This document shows, piece by piece, positions 1-4,687 of a stretch of DNA of 7,689 bases; the stretch's first letter is position 1; every line of letters starts with the position of its first letter. Where the stretch lies: positions 1 to 7,689 of the forward strand of contig SLDE01000100.1 of the NCBI GenBank assembly GCA_007125455.1. Reading direction: 5' to 3'. The translations under genes were made by a program, and so were the position numbers. The stretch is from Ectothiorhodospiraceae bacterium (GTDB lineage Bacteria; Pseudomonadota; Gammaproteobacteria; Thiohalomonadales; Thiohalomonadaceae). A model generated the notes under the pieces. The model was not told the origin of the DNA. It did not search any database and worked only from the letters and a program-made list of their open reading frames with translations.

Positions 1-88
1 CTTGGTGTAAGGGGCGTGAACCTGCAAGATGGGGTTAATTGATCGCTTACGTTATAGGGAATCTTTCAAGAGTAGTTCATGCCTGTCC

Positions 89-111
89 CCGTTGTCGTCT
101 CCGTTGTCGTC
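89..111. repeat. Short tandem direct repeat upstream of the antitoxin gene
   Basis: The 11-base unit CCGTTGTCGTC occurs at 89-99 and again at 101-111, a 12-base period. TGTCC at 84-88 and GGACA at 116-120 form an inverted pair around it. No function is recognised. It lies between the window start and the antitoxin promoter region, and no gene is visible in 1-140. Confidence 0.5.
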
Positions 112-142
112 CCACGGACACCTTGCTTGCTTTTAAGTGATG

Positions 143-161
143 TTGTACGCTTTGATGTACA
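143..161 (+). promoter_or_regulatory. Candidate Phd/YefM operator and promoter region
   Basis: Two GTAC-centred half-sites are present: TTGTAC at 143-148 and TGTACA at 156-161. Their centres are 12 bases apart, about one helical turn, and they end 24 bases before the antitoxin start codon. Known Phd and YefM antitoxins repress their own promoters by binding TGTACA-type palindromes, so an autoregulatory operator is a reasonable inference. Hexamers at 143-148 (TTGTAC) and 164-169 (TAAAGT) could be -35 and -10 elements, but the 15-base spacing is poor and the promoter call is weak. Confidence 0.5.
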
Positions 162-185
162 TTAAAGTGTGCTAAGGTGGTTTCT

Positions 186-467
186 ATGTCAAGGGTTCGA
201 GTAGATGAAGATATCCGTCCTCTGTCTGAATTTCGTGCAGGGGTAGCCACATTCATAAAGCAGCTCCAGGAAAACCGTCGTCCTATGGTGCTGACACAAA
301 GAGGTCGTGGCGTTGCCGTACTGGTGGGTGTTCACGAGTACGAGAAGATGCAAGAACGTCTGGAAATACTCGAAGAGCTGTATAAGGCGGAAGAACAGAT
401 AGCTTCCGGGGATGGTATTGGGCATGAAGATGCGAAGGCTCGGGTTCTGAACGGGCTGGCCCAATAA
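186..467 (+). CDS. Phd/YefM family antitoxin, apparently without toxin
   Basis: This encodes a 93-residue type II antitoxin of the Phd/YefM family, a small DNA-binding protein that normally neutralises a partner toxin and represses its own operon. The N-terminal part shows the family pattern: a short basic strand, then LSEFRAG with an amphipathic helix, and then the PMVLTQRGRGVAVLV strand pair (about residues 33-48) followed by the HEYEKM helix. The C-terminal half is acidic and helical, as expected for a toxin-binding tail. ATG at 186 is preferred over the in-frame GTG at 177, because AAGGTGG at 174-180 is a good ribosome-binding site for the ATG and overlaps the GTG. No RelE/ParE-like or other toxin ORF follows; 468-555 carries only short palindromes before an attC-like site. 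The gene therefore appears to be an orphan antitoxin in an integron-type cassette. A toxin encoded before position 1 cannot be excluded, although the family order is usually antitoxin first. Confidence 0.85.
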   Translation: MSRVRVDEDIRPLSEFRAGVATFIKQLQENRRPMVLTQRGRGVAVLVGVHEYEKMQERLEILEELYKAEEQIASGDGIGHEDAKARVLNGLAQ

Positions 468-496
468 TTTACAGCAGCAAAAATCAGATTGATATT

Positions 497-520
497 CTGA
501 CTGTGCGTCGCAGTAGTCAG
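497..520. repeat. 24-base interrupted palindrome behind the antitoxin gene
   Basis: The outer arms CTGACT (497-502) and AGTCAG (515-520) pair perfectly, and the inner arms TGCG (504-507) and CGCA (509-512) pair around one central base. The transcript could form a strong hairpin 29 bases after the antitoxin stop codon. No T-run follows, so an intrinsic terminator is unlikely. A second small inverted pair, TCAGA at 484-488 and TCTGA at 496-500, overlaps its left side. Confidence 0.55.
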
Positions 521-555
521 CTATTGCGGATGTCCGAGCTCGATGATGACGCAAC

Positions 556-629
556 ATAACGACTGGCTGCACAGCGGCCGATTTTCCGCCGCTTCGCGGC
601 TCCAAGCCGGCGCGTGAGCCGGGCGTTAT
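556..629 (+). other. attC: Integron attC-like recombination site
   Basis: The 74-base segment folds as an attC site. The outer core sites ATAACG (556-561) and CGTTAT (624-629) are perfectly complementary and contain the invariant AAC and GTT. After a one-base spacer on each side, CTGGCT (563-568) pairs with AGCCGG (617-622, one T-G pair). CAC (570-572) then pairs with GTG (614-616), leaving G569 unpaired, as with the extra base typical of the attC left arm. The central loop contains the hairpin GCCGC-TTC-GCGGC (588-600), similar to the imperfect inner stem of classical cassette attC sites. Orientation fits a plus-strand cassette: the site lies 88 bases after the antitoxin stop with its GTT core at the far end. 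No integrase gene is visible, so whether the site is active is unknown. Confidence 0.75.
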
Positions 630-637
630 AAATCACC

Positions 638-745
638 ATGAATCAACCGCTCATCAAAAAACTTGCAGATGATTTTAAAACTGCCGCTGATGATGGTTGT
701 CCCTGTTTATTCTGTTTACTTTTCGATCATCGCGCGAATTCATGA
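638..745 (+). CDS. 35-residue ORF directly after the attC-like site
   Basis: ATG at 638 begins a 35-codon ORF ending with TGA at 743-745. Its start is only 9 bases after the end of the attC-like site, the close spacing usual for the first gene of the next cassette. The protein begins MNQPLIKKLADDF, has an acidic helix-like start and a short Cys-rich hydrophobic segment (CPCLFCLLF, about residues 21-29). No family is recognised and there is no obvious ribosome-binding site. It may be the truncated remnant of a longer cassette gene whose end and attC were lost where the sequence joins the sbtB end of the carbon operon. Confidence 0.3.
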   Translation: MNQPLIKKLADDFKTAADDGCPCLFCLLFDHRANS

Positions 746-755
746 AACATTCGGG

Positions 756-1070
756 CTAGAACTTCTCCGGCCTGAGTACTTCCACATCGGACATAAACAG
801 GATCAGCGCGTAGTTGTCGCTGTATTCCTTTCTTAGTGCCTCGGCGATGGTGTGGGCGCAGGCTTCGCTGCAGACCACTTCAAGACGGATGTTGGCGCTG
901 GCACCCCAGCCGGCATCGCGTTTGCCACGGCTGCCCTTGCCACGGGCGTCGGTGATGGTGTAGCCGTGGGCGCCCAGTTGTTCGATGCGTTCGCATAGGG
1001 CGTGTTCGAGGCTGGCCTCGGTGATCACGGTGAGCAGTTTGCGTTGGTGGTCGGTCATGTTTGCAGCCAT
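756..1070 (-). CDS. sbtB: SbtB-like PII-superfamily regulator of the bicarbonate transporter
   Basis: This is a 104-residue PII-superfamily protein encoded directly after sbtA, the standard place for SbtB, which in cyanobacteria binds adenine nucleotides and controls SbtA at the inner membrane. Residues 11-41 (KLLTVITEAS to GYTITDARG) form the beta-alpha-beta start of a PII ferredoxin-like fold. Residues 42-58, Gly-, Lys- and Arg-rich, are a short T-loop without the tyrosine that GlnD uridylylates in GlnB. Residues 61-104 complete the fold and end in VEVLRPEKF. The Cys-containing C-terminal extension of some cyanobacterial SbtB proteins is absent. ATG at 1070 gives a 16-base overlap with sbtA. 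An alternative ATG at 1058 (Met5) forms an ATGA overlap with the sbtA stop, and neither has a strong ribosome-binding site. Translational coupling is likely, and Met5 may well be the true start. The role follows from neighbourhood and fold; ligand specificity cannot be read from sequence. Confidence 0.8.
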   Translation of the reverse strand: MAANMTDHQRKLLTVITEASLEHALCERIEQLGAHGYTITDARGKGSRGKRDAGWGASANIRLEVVCSEACAHTIAEALRKEYSDNYALILFMSDVEVLRPEKF

Positions 1071-1990
1071 TGGGCGATGCCCATGTAGATGGGAATGCCG
1101 ATCAGTATATTGAACGGGAAGGTAATGCCAAGGGCGGCGGTGAGCGAGAGAGTGGGGTTGGCCTCGGGTACCGACAGACGCATTGCCGCGGGTACGGCGA
1201 TATAGGAGGCACTGGCGGCCAGGGTAGCAAGCAGTACTGTGCCGCCCAGGCTCAGCCCTAGCTGTACCCCAAGCAGTGCGCCGAACAGTCCGGAGAACAG
1301 CGGCATCACGGTGCCGAAGGCGAGCAGGAACAGCCCGCTACGGCGCAGCGCGCCGAGTTGGCTGGCGGCGATCAGGCCCATCTCCAGCATGAATAGCGCC
1401 AGCACACCGGGAAAGAGGTCGAGGAACAACGGCTTGAGCGGTTCGATCCCTTCTTCACCCACTGCCCAGCCGATCAGCAGCCCGCCAAACAGCAGCACGA
1501 TACTCTTGCCCAGCAATACCTCGCGCCCCATCTCACGCCAGCGGATGTGGCGGTCCAGCCCGCGTGCCAGCAATACCCCGATGATGATCGCCGGGATCTC
1601 CAGGATCACCAGCAGTACCGGCATCCAGGATTCGTAGGGGATGCCGCGTCCGTAGAGCCAGGCGGCGGCGACCGCGTAGGTGCCGACACTCACCGAGCCG
1701 TAGTGGGCGGCGATCGAGGCGGCATCGGCGCGGGCCAGACGGCCCAGCCGTAATACCGGAAAGGCCAGCAGTGGCAGTACGATCCCCATTGCTGCCACTG
1801 CGACGATCGGCAGCATCAGCTCCATCAGGGGCTGTCGCGCCAGCTCGATCCCGCCCTTGATGCCGATCGCCAGTAACAGGATAGTGACAAGGAACTCGTA
1901 GATCGCCGGGGGCAGGCGCAGTTCGGCGCGTAATAGCCCCGCGACAACCCCTAGCAGGAAGAACCAGACGACCGGATCGGGCGCGATCAC
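1055..1990 (-). CDS. sbtA: SbtA sodium-dependent bicarbonate transporter
   Basis: This 311-residue inner-membrane protein belongs to the SbtA (Sbt_1, formerly DUF897) family, which imports bicarbonate with sodium in cyanobacteria and in many autotrophic proteobacteria. About ten hydrophobic segments alternate with short loops, arranged as two related halves. Family signatures are AAHYGSVSVGTY (residues 94-105) in the first half, and RLSVPEANPT (271-280) followed by LGITFPFNILIGIPIY (287-302) near the C-terminus. It is a little shorter than cyanobacterial SbtA of about 370 residues because the central cytoplasmic loop (about 142-162) is brief. The start is GTG, fused in a GTGA overlap with the aldolase stop codon, with no strong ribosome-binding site, so translation is probably coupled. 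With the aldolase upstream and sbtB downstream, this forms an operon supplying inorganic carbon for the Calvin cycle. Confidence 0.92.
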   Translation of the reverse strand: MIAPDPVVWFFLLGVVAGLLRAELRLPPAIYEFLVTILLLAIGIKGGIELARQPLMELMLPIVAVAAMGIVLPLLAFPVLRLGRLARADAASIAAHYGSVSVGTYAVAAAWLYGRGIPYESWMPVLLVILEIPAIIIGVLLARGLDRHIRWREMGREVLLGKSIVLLFGGLLIGWAVGEEGIEPLKPLFLDLFPGVLALFMLEMGLIAASQLGALRRSGLFLLAFGTVMPLFSGLFGALLGVQLGLSLGGTVLLATLAASASYIAVPAAMRLSVPEANPTLSLTAALGITFPFNILIGIPIYMGIAQWLQT

Positions 1991-3165
1991 TGGTTGCTGC
2001 GCTCGCGGTAGTCGATGCTGATCCTATCGGCGGCGACGGGGCGAAACAGGCTATTGGCGAAGGCCACGTGGTCGGGGTGTTCGCGATAGCTGTCGATCAC
2101 CGCCGGGTGGCAGAATTGGATATGCCAGCTATAGCGATAAGCGGCCTTGTCCTGCACCGCCTCGCCGCAGAATACCCGGCGCACACCGGGGATGGCGCCG
2201 AGCACGCGCTGTCCCTCGGCCATCATCTCGTCCACCCCTTCTTCGGGGATATTGGCGGTGTTGTAGAGGATGGTGTGCTCCAGCGCAGACCAGCGGCGGC
2301 AGTGTTTGAGCAGGGCCTGGGCGCGCCCGGCCCCACCCCACAGGCGGATCATTCTTTCGGTCTCGTCGGCCACGGCCTCGCGCACCCCAGCGGTGAGGGC
2401 GGTGTAGCCGGGACGGTTGCCATCGGTGGCGCGGATCGCGGCGGCGGCGGCGTCGGCCAGCGCGGTGTAGTAGTTGATCTTGGCCACCCCGTTGGCGATC
2501 AGCGCACGATATTGATCCTCGCCCAGGCCCGTGCCGCCGTGGATCACCAGCGGGATCTGCAGAGACTGGTTGATCTGGCCGAGGCGCTTGAGATCCAGTT
2601 TGGGCTCGCCCTGCATACGTCCGTGTACCGTGCCGATGGAGACCGCCAGGCAGTCTACCCCGGTTTCCTGCACATAGCGCTGGGCGTCTTCCACGCTGGT
2701 GTACTGGACCTCGCCGGGATGGCGTTCGGCGTCTTCACCCTCCACACCAGGCACATAACCCAGTTCGCCCTCCACCGCCACGCCACAGCCGTGGGCCATG
2801 GTGGTGATTGCGCGGGTATGGGCGATATTTTCTTCCAGCGGGTATTTGGAGGCGTCCACCATCACCCCGTTGCAGCCCAGGTTGATCGCCTTGATAGCCA
2901 TCGCCTCGCTCTCGCCGTGGTCCAGGTGGATCGCCACCGGCATTGGGCTGCGCCGGGCTGAGGCCTCTACCGCTGCCATCAGCAGCTCAAAGTCGTAGTG
3001 ATCAAAGTGCGACTCGGCCAGCGAGAGGATGATTGGCCCCTCGCAACGCTCGGCAGCGCGGATCACCCCCTCAACAAAGTCCAGGCTGACCACATCAAAG
3101 CCACCCACCGCATAGCCGTGCTGGTGGGCGTGTTGCAGCATCTGCTTCATGTCGACGATAGGCAT
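1987..3165 (-). CDS. fba: Class II (fructose-bisphosphate type) aldolase with C-terminal Dabb domain
   Basis: This 392-residue protein has two parts. Residues 1-285 are a class II, zinc-dependent ketose-bisphosphate aldolase of the Fba/GatY/KbaY type. LDHGES (81-86) holds the catalytic Asp82 and a metal-ligand His83; GTVHGRM (178-184) and VIHGGTG (207-213) supply the other likely metal-ligand histidines His181 and His209; KINYYTAL (229-236) is the phosphate-binding turn. Residues 294-386 resemble a stress-responsive dimeric alpha/beta-barrel (Dabb) domain: a LEHTILYN strand, a helix, IPGVRRVFCGE, then SYREHPDHVAF (359-369). Ordinary GatY/KbaY proteins end near 285 residues, so this looks like a genuine fusion. 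ATG at 3165 has an excellent GGGAGG ribosome-binding site four bases upstream. As first gene before sbtA and sbtB and opposite a CbbR-like regulator, a Calvin-cycle role in fructose- or sedoheptulose-bisphosphate synthesis is likely, but substrate preference is inferred. The Dabb role is unknown. Confidence 0.88.
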   Translation of the reverse strand: MPIVDMKQMLQHAHQHGYAVGGFDVVSLDFVEGVIRAAERCEGPIILSLAESHFDHYDFELLMAAVEASARRSPMPVAIHLDHGESEAMAIKAINLGCNGVMVDASKYPLEENIAHTRAITTMAHGCGVAVEGELGYVPGVEGEDAERHPGEVQYTSVEDAQRYVQETGVDCLAVSIGTVHGRMQGEPKLDLKRLGQINQSLQIPLVIHGGTGLGEDQYRALIANGVAKINYYTALADAAAAAIRATDGNRPGYTALTAGVREAVADETERMIRLWGGAGRAQALLKHCRRWSALEHTILYNTANIPEEGVDEMMAEGQRVLGAIPGVRRVFCGEAVQDKAAYRYSWHIQFCHPAVIDSYREHPDHVAFANSLFRPVAADRISIDYRERSNQ

Positions 3166-3193
3166 GAAACCTCCCGGTTGATCTGAGAAAGAA

Positions 3194-3221
3194 CACCGCA
3201 GAGACGCGGAGGACGCAGAGA
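3194..3221 (-). repeat. CTCTGCG-type dispersed repeat in the aldolase leader
   Basis: Read on the minus strand this is a run of CTCTGCG-like units ending in TCTCTGCGGTG. It lies 29-56 bases upstream of the aldolase start codon, in the sense orientation of that gene. The same motif recurs at 3373-3394 before the regulator gene and at 7370-7416 inside the cytochrome gene. Repeats of this kind are widespread between genes in many proteobacteria, with no settled function. Confidence 0.7.
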
Positions 3222-3260
3222 TGGCAGCTATGCTCTCGGCTCGGTGGGATTTTGTAAGAG

Positions 3261-3315
3261 TTATTGCTTTAATAAAAGTTAATTATTATTAATCTGTAAT
3301 TAAACAATGTTTAAT
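3261..3315. promoter_or_regulatory. Candidate CbbR/LysR operator array
   Basis: Three AT-rich inverted repeats stand in a row in the divergent gap: TTATT-GCTTT-AATAA (3261-3275), TTAAT-TATT-ATTAA (3279-3292) and ATTAAAC-AAT-GTTTAAT (3299-3315). Each contains TTA-N8-TAA or TTA-N9-TAA, close to the TTA-N7/8-TAA pattern reported for CbbR sites. Their centres lie near 3268, 3285.5 and 3307, about two helical turns apart. LysR tetramers usually contact a recognition site plus adjacent activation sites between divergent genes, which fits this layout. Both the regulator and the aldolase-sbtAB operon could be controlled from here. Confidence 0.6.
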
Positions 3316-3345
3316 GATCAGGGTAACTGCTCGCCCCCTTTATTC

Positions 3346-3367
3346 CCTCTCCCCTCAAGGGGAGGGG
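3346..3367. repeat. GC-rich hairpin upstream of the LysR gene
   Basis: CTCCCC (3349-3354) and GGGGAG (3359-3364) pair perfectly around a TCAA loop, and the stem extends to about nine pairs with one T-G pair. The hairpin stands 33 bases before the regulator start codon and directly before the CTCTGCG repeat. It has no T-run in either direction, so it is more likely a dispersed repeat or leader structure than a terminator. Confidence 0.5.
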
Positions 3368-3372
3368 CGATA

Positions 3373-3394
3373 CCCTCTGCGTCTATGCGGTGAG
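3373..3394 (+). repeat. CTCTGCG-type dispersed repeat in the regulator leader
   Basis: CCCTCTGCGTC followed by TATGCGGTGAG is a degenerate copy of the same repeat seen in inverted orientation at 3194-3221. It again lies in sense orientation just before a start codon. Its last bases, GGTGAG (3389-3394), serve as the likely ribosome-binding site of the ATG at 3400, so the repeat appears to supply a translation signal. Confidence 0.6.
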
Positions 3395-3399
3395 TACAC

Positions 3400-4314
3400 A
3401 TGCCTATTCGTCACGCCACGCTGCATCAGATGAAGATCTTCGCCACGGTGGCGGAGCATCAGAGTTTTACCCGTGCCGCCCAGGCCTTGCACCTGACCCC
3501 GGCGGCCCTGTCGATCCAGGTGCGCCAACTGGCCGAGGCGGCGGGCCAGCCGCTGTTCGAGCAGATCGGCAAGCGCATTCATCTCACCGCGGCGGGGCAC
3601 ATCGTACTGGCCGGGGCCAGGGCGGTGCAGCAGCGGCTGGATCAGACCGCCGACGAGCTGGCCGCCCTGCAGGGGCTGGAGCGCGGCGGCCTGCGCCTGG
3701 CGATCCTTACCACCGCCAAATACTTCATCCCGCGTCATCTGGGCCGCCTCTGTGCCCGTTATCCGAGCATTGAGGCCAGCCTGTTCGTCGGTAACCGGGA
3801 GGCCCTGCTAGAGCGCCTGGCCCAAAACCAGGATGATCTTTACATTCTGGGTCAACCACCGGGAAAGATCCGGGTACACGCCGAGCCCTTTGCCCAGAAC
3901 CGCCTGGTGGCCATCGCACCGCCCGAACACCCACTGGCGGGCGAAGGGGCGATCCCGGTGGCCCGCCTGGCGCAAGAGCCCATGCTGCTGCGTGAAGAAG
4001 GCTCCGGGACCCGTCTGGCCTGCGAGGGCCTGTTCGCCCAGGCCGGTGAACGGCCCCGCCCGCGCATGGTGTTGGGCAGCAATGAGGCGATCAAGCAGTC
4101 CGTGGTCGGCGGACTGGGGCTGGCGATCCTCTCCGAAGACACCGTGCGGGCCGAGCTGGCCAGTGGTGAGCTGGTGGTGCTGGATGTGCAGGGCCTGCCC
4201 CTGGTGCGCCAATGGCATGTCGCCTGGCCCGAAGGGAAACACCTCAGCCCGGCGGCGCGGGCCTTTTTGCTTGAGTTGGGGATTTCCGTAACCCGTGGGG
4301 TCAGTGAACGTTGA
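3400..4314 (+). CDS. cbbR: LysR-family transcriptional regulator, CbbR type
   Basis: This 304-residue LysR-type regulator resembles CbbR, the activator of Calvin-cycle genes. Residues 1-65 form the winged helix-turn-helix: LHQMKIFATVAEHQSFTRAA, then LTPAALSIQVRQLAEAAGQPLFEQIGKRIHLT. A linker helix covers about 66-92. The effector domain begins near RLAILTTAKYFIP (98-111), with the CbbR-like NREALLERLAQNQDDLYILGQPP (131-153), and contains the second subdomain with GSNEAIKQSVVGGLGLAILSE. Its start ATG has GGTGAG five bases upstream. It is transcribed away from the aldolase-sbtA-sbtB operon across a gap with LysR-style palindromes, so that operon is the obvious target. CbbR proteins respond to metabolites such as RuBP, PEP, NADPH or ATP depending on species; the effector here is unknown. 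No RuBisCO gene lies in the window, so assignment as CbbR rather than another carbon-responsive paralogue (CmpR/CcmR-like) rests on sequence resemblance and context. Confidence 0.85.
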   Translation: MPIRHATLHQMKIFATVAEHQSFTRAAQALHLTPAALSIQVRQLAEAAGQPLFEQIGKRIHLTAAGHIVLAGARAVQQRLDQTADELAALQGLERGGLRLAILTTAKYFIPRHLGRLCARYPSIEASLFVGNREALLERLAQNQDDLYILGQPPGKIRVHAEPFAQNRLVAIAPPEHPLAGEGAIPVARLAQEPMLLREEGSGTRLACEGLFAQAGERPRPRMVLGSNEAIKQSVVGGLGLAILSEDTVRAELASGELVVLDVQGLPLVRQWHVAWPEGKHLSPAARAFLLELGISVTRGVSER

Positions 4315-4490
4315 CCGGCGGGTTTGTTGTCGGCCTGGAGACCGAGGCTCCCGGCGATATTCCGACCGTTACTTCGACTTGGTTATTTGCTGTCATTGCT
4401 GTCTTCATTTTTGACTAATCCCATTGGTTTTGTGGGTGAGTTTTGCGGTTTTTTTGTCTTTATAACAAACACATACAAAATGTGCAGTTT

Positions 4491-4535
4491 TGACATAAAC
4501 GGCAATGCCATATTTGGCAATGGGCAGCGGTGTCA
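4491..4535. promoter_or_regulatory. Nested inverted repeat, candidate enhancer-binding site
   Basis: TGACA (4491-4495) and TGTCA (4531-4535) form an outer inverted pair, and TGCCA (4506-4510) and TGGCA (4515-4519) an inner pair around TATT. The two pairs share almost the same centre, near 4513. The direct repeat GGCAATG occurs at 4501-4507 and 4516-4522. The centre is about 140 bases upstream of the start predicted from the sigma-54 promoter, a usual distance for bacterial enhancer-binding proteins. The cognate activator is not in the window. Confidence 0.45.
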
Positions 4536-4624
4536 TATTCCCTGTGCCGGTTGGGTCTTCCTGGTTTTTGATATTTCCCTGTTTTTTCATTAGCTTGTAA
4601 CAATCTCCTGCCATTGCTCACAGC

Positions 4625-4641
4625 TTGGCACGGCTTCTGCT
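4625..4641 (+). promoter_or_regulatory. Sigma-54 (RpoN) type -24/-12 promoter
   Basis: TTGGCACG-GCTT-CTGCT matches the sigma-54 consensus TTGGCACG-N4-TTGCT with one mismatch. The invariant GG (4627-4628) and GC (4639-4640) have the required spacing. Transcription would begin near 4652, giving a leader of roughly 36 bases before the ATG at 4688. No good sigma-70 promoter is seen at this position. This implies that the downstream operon needs an ATP-dependent enhancer-binding activator. Confidence 0.75.
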
Positions 4642-4687
4642 CTGGGCTTTACGTCACTTATTTATTAACCCTTGGCAGGAGATGTAG

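Larger units (their letters stand above)
4315..4687. other. AT-rich intergenic control region before the respiratory operon
   Basis: This 373-base gap has no convincing gene. It is much richer in A and T than the flanking coding regions, especially 4380-4600. It contains a nested inverted repeat at 4491-4535 and a sigma-54-type promoter at 4625-4641, listed separately. The ribosome-binding site AGGAG (4677-4681) sits six bases before the next start codon. No clear terminator for the LysR gene is seen; the weak pair GGAG/CTCC near 4340-4353 has no T-run. Confidence 0.7.

Noticed and set aside
7..50. GTAAG and CTTAC inverted pair near the window start as an upstream attC
   Set aside because: Only five bases pair and there are no inner arms or unpaired-base pattern. 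At most the GTTATAG at 51-57 can be kept as a possible core site.
189..605. Minus-strand ORF of 138 codons opposite the antitoxin gene
   Set aside because: It is the shadow of the antitoxin frame and runs through the attC-like site; its sequence shows no recognisable domain and the plus-strand gene has a clear family match.
2068..2961. Plus-strand ORF of 297 codons inside the aldolase gene
   Set aside because: It is antisense to a gene with conserved catalytic motifs and is rich in His, Gly and Val as expected from reversed GC-rich codons; no domain is visible.
3191..3402. CRISPR-like array suggested by recurring CTCTGCG units
   Set aside because: Units are short, degenerate, unevenly spaced and in opposite orientations, without spacers of constant length; they fit a dispersed repeat.
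4324..4593. TTG-start ORF of 89 codons in the control region
   Set aside because: It covers AT-rich regulatory DNA, has no ribosome-binding site or recognised domain, and its hydrophobic and Phe-rich product is explained by T-rich sequence.
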